Below are positions 62,240 to 64,000 of a DNA stretch of 64,000 nt, in pieces. Every line of letters begins with the position of its first letter. Within the stretch, counting starts at the first letter, position 1. Source of the DNA: an uncultured Lachnospiraceae bacterium (lineage in GTDB: Bacteria; Bacillota; Clostridia; Lachnospirales; Lachnospiraceae). The notes under the pieces are model-generated. The model was not told where the DNA came from. It saw nothing but the letters and a program-made list of their open reading frames with translations, and ran no database searches. The DNA is taken from NCBI GenBank assembly GCA_944383765.1, contig CALWQT010000005.1, positions 62,001-126,000 of the forward strand, in the 5' to 3' direction. A program made the translations under genes and the position numbers.

Positions 62240-63984
62240 AAATCTCTAACCAATCCTCTGAAATATCCCATCTCTTCATGTTCTGGAACCGGTACAACCA
62301 AAGCCCTGTCCAATAACCGGTTCCCGTTTTCACATGCTGTTTCAGAAATCATAGTACATGAATGACATGCTGCACCATTTAGCCGGTCAGTTGTAGGATT
62401 TTTCATAAAACATTCCGGATCTGTTGTACATGTAAGACTGTTTTCTAATGCGTCTTTTAATAGGGGCAGCAGCTTATTCATCCCACCGAGTTCTACCAAG
62501 CCCCCAAGCGAACCTTCTTTATCCGCAGCCCCTGTGTAAATCAGTAATCCGCACATATTCTCACTACTATAAATTCTTTCATGCAATGCAGATGAAGAGT
62601 AGCCAGACTGCATTGACATTTCTTTAATTAACATATGAGATAAAGTATGTAATAACACATATTCTGCATTTCTTGGCTTGAAATTTTCCCATCCTTTCTT
62701 TTCACAGTATGCCGCATAACATCTGGTATATTTTTCTGAACGAGCCTTAACCTTTTCATTCTGCATCCATTGATTAACTCTCTCTCTGTTCAATTCAATA
62801 AATACACCTTCCCCGTTTATTTCAACCGCCGGAAGCCATTTTTCACTCGAACCACATTTCAATTTTACAATATGTGCCTGTTCATCAATTTCTGGTTCTG
62901 GTGCTTCAAGTCTGGTAAAACCAGTCAGTACTCTTACTTCTCTCAGACGATGAATTTTTACCACTCTTGAAATATACTCTTTAAGACTTTCTTTAATCTC
63001 TACTTCCTGAGCCTTAAAATATTTCACATCATGCTGATACTCCACATCTTCATGATGTGTAATAGCTGCATACTCCATTTCTTTCAGTTCTGTAAACTCT
63101 TTTATATTTTGACTCAATCTGTCATATGCAGCTCTAAACTCATCCCAGGAATATTTTTCTTCAAAATATTTTTTATACGAAAATTTTAGTCCTTCCTCTT
63201 CCCCCATGGCTTCTACCAACGCTTCAATCGTCGAACGCTGAGCATTCATAATATCATTAATAGGATTCGTCCACGGCGGAATTGAAATTGCGTTCTTTGT
63301 AACCGCAAAATACACATTGGACGCACCTCGTTGACTTGGAACAACACTCTTCTTACAAATCTTAAGTTTTGTCCCTGGTCTGTGAGGATGATTTCCAGAA
63401 CAGGATAATCCTGAAAATTTTTCTTTTTGCATCGCTCCCGACATTACTCTTTTCGCTCCACATGTACATTCTACACGAAGTTCTGCAAGTGATGATGTAT
63501 TTCCCATAGATTTGAGGAACAGATCCCCCTTGCAGTTTGTTTCTCCTCGATGAACCCACCAACGGTATGGAAAATCATTCATATGTCCGTCTTCGCATAC
63601 TGTAATAAATCTGGAAGGATATGCCGGAAATCCACATTTAGGACATTTTACTTCACCTTGATTTTTTTTGTATTGTTCGATATCAAAATACTCTCTCATA
63701 TCAAGCAAAAATTTGCATGATCCTTTAGAACACACATGATAATATGGAAATGAAATAACCGGAATATCTTCTTTTCCGCCCGTCTTTGGCATAAAAAATT
63801 TCCTGACATTCATATAACTGGCTAATCTGGCATCTCTGATTTCCTTACCAATATTATTGTTATCCCAATACTCAATATCCAGTACTGTTAACGAATCATT
63901 TACCGCATCCATAATAGAACCCGGACCATATGTGGTTATTAATTGATTCGGACGAATTTCGCCCAATTTTTTATAAAAATTCAT
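62221..63984 (-). CDS. drmB: DrmB-like DUF1998 protein (DISARM)
   Basis: About 587 residues from ATG 63984 (GGAGGG 6 nt upstream). The N-terminus has RPNQLITTYGPGSIMD, then cysteine pairs of zinc-ribbon type (CSKGSC, CPKCGFPAYPSRFITVC, CTCGAK). The C-terminal DUF1998 part shows AEYVLLHTLSHMLIKEM, LLIYTGAADKEGSLGGL and a closing set of cysteines with ACHSC...CENGNRLLDR. DrmB works with the helicase DrmA in DISARM, which blocks phage DNA after entry. drmA should lie just beyond position 64000. Confidence 0.85.
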   Translation of the reverse strand: MNFYKKLGEIRPNQLITTYGPGSIMDAVNDSLTVLDIEYWDNNNIGKEIRDARLASYMNVRKFFMPKTGGKEDIPVISFPYYHVCSKGSCKFLLDMREYFDIEQYKKNQGEVKCPKCGFPAYPSRFITVCEDGHMNDFPYRWWVHRGETNCKGDLFLKSMGNTSSLAELRVECTCGAKRVMSGAMQKEKFSGLSCSGNHPHRPGTKLKICKKSVVPSQRGASNVYFAVTKNAISIPPWTNPINDIMNAQRSTIEALVEAMGEEEGLKFSYKKYFEEKYSWDEFRAAYDRLSQNIKEFTELKEMEYAAITHHEDVEYQHDVKYFKAQEVEIKESLKEYISRVVKIHRLREVRVLTGFTRLEAPEPEIDEQAHIVKLKCGSSEKWLPAVEINGEGVFIELNRERVNQWMQNEKVKARSEKYTRCYAAYCEKKGWENFKPRNAEYVLLHTLSHMLIKEMSMQSGYSSSALHERIYSSENMCGLLIYTGAADKEGSLGGLVELGGMNKLLPLLKDALENSLTCTTDPECFMKNPTTDRLNGAACHSCTMISETACENGNRLLDRALVVPVPEHEEMGYFRGLVRDLCGIQV

Positions 63985-64000
63985 CAGATACCCTCCCAAT

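Noticed and set aside
57630..63984. Search for CRISPR repeats, integrase or transposase genes around the defence island
   Set aside because: No regularly spaced repeats and no recombinase or terminal inverted repeats were found within the window, so a specific mobile element cannot be claimed.

Overview
The window comes from a low-to-mid-GC Gram-positive anaerobe, almost certainly a member of the Lachnospiraceae (Clostridia). The evidence is the Firmicutes-type S10-spc-alpha ribosomal cluster with an ecfA pair after rplQ, an enlarged L17, a two-iron superoxide reductase, the SCIFF ranthipeptide with its maturase beside secDF-tgt-yajC, and several secreted proteins built from aromatic cell-wall-binding repeats. 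Nearly all genes lie on the minus strand, so transcription mostly runs from high to low coordinates. I saw no tRNA, rRNA, CRISPR array, insertion sequence or prophage.

Region by region. 1-1293 holds the ATPase genes ecfA1 and ecfA2 of an energy-coupling-factor vitamin transporter (ecfA2 is cut by the window edge). 1422-3463 holds two secreted-protein genes, each with its own promoter and terminator, inserted between ecfA1 and rplQ. 3600-19901 is the ribosomal supercluster, from rpsJ at the high end through secY, adk, map, infA, rpmJ and rpoA to rplQ. It has a structured leader and promoter before rpsJ, a terminator-like hairpin between secY and adk, and a separate strong promoter before rpmJ. 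20279-23877 holds a superoxide reductase, a repeat-only wall protein, a class I methyltransferase and a HAD hydrolase.

23982-29311 is the operon scfA-scfB-secDF-tgt-yajC: a ranthipeptide and its radical SAM maturase joined to protein export and tRNA queuosine genes. 29457-36566 holds membrane proteins (TIGR04086-like, CNNM/CBS, an LspA relative), a Csp-like subtilase, a ClpX-type unfoldase and an HtrA protease. 36748-49454 is a surface-glycopolymer cluster: a ThDP-dependent enzyme, an epimerase, a sugar-type methyltransferase, a zinc alcohol dehydrogenase, three GT2 glycosyltransferases, a priming phosphoglycosyltransferase and a terminal LCP ligase. Together these suggest synthesis of a possibly branched-chain sugar, its assembly on a lipid carrier, and attachment to the wall.

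49770-56048 mixes repeat-only wall proteins, small coiled-coil proteins, an orphan prepilin with DUF4250, and clpB under a CIRCE operator. 56333-63984 is a visibly more AT-rich defence island: McrC, an EVE-domain McrB, decayed small genes including a truncated AAA ATPase, and the DISARM-type pair drmC-drmB, which runs to the right edge. The rest of that system, expected to include the drmA helicase, would lie beyond the window.

Regulatory themes visible in the DNA are canonical sigma-A promoters and 11-bp-phased direct repeats at four promoters of envelope or secreted proteins, the pattern bound by OmpR/PhoB-family response regulators.
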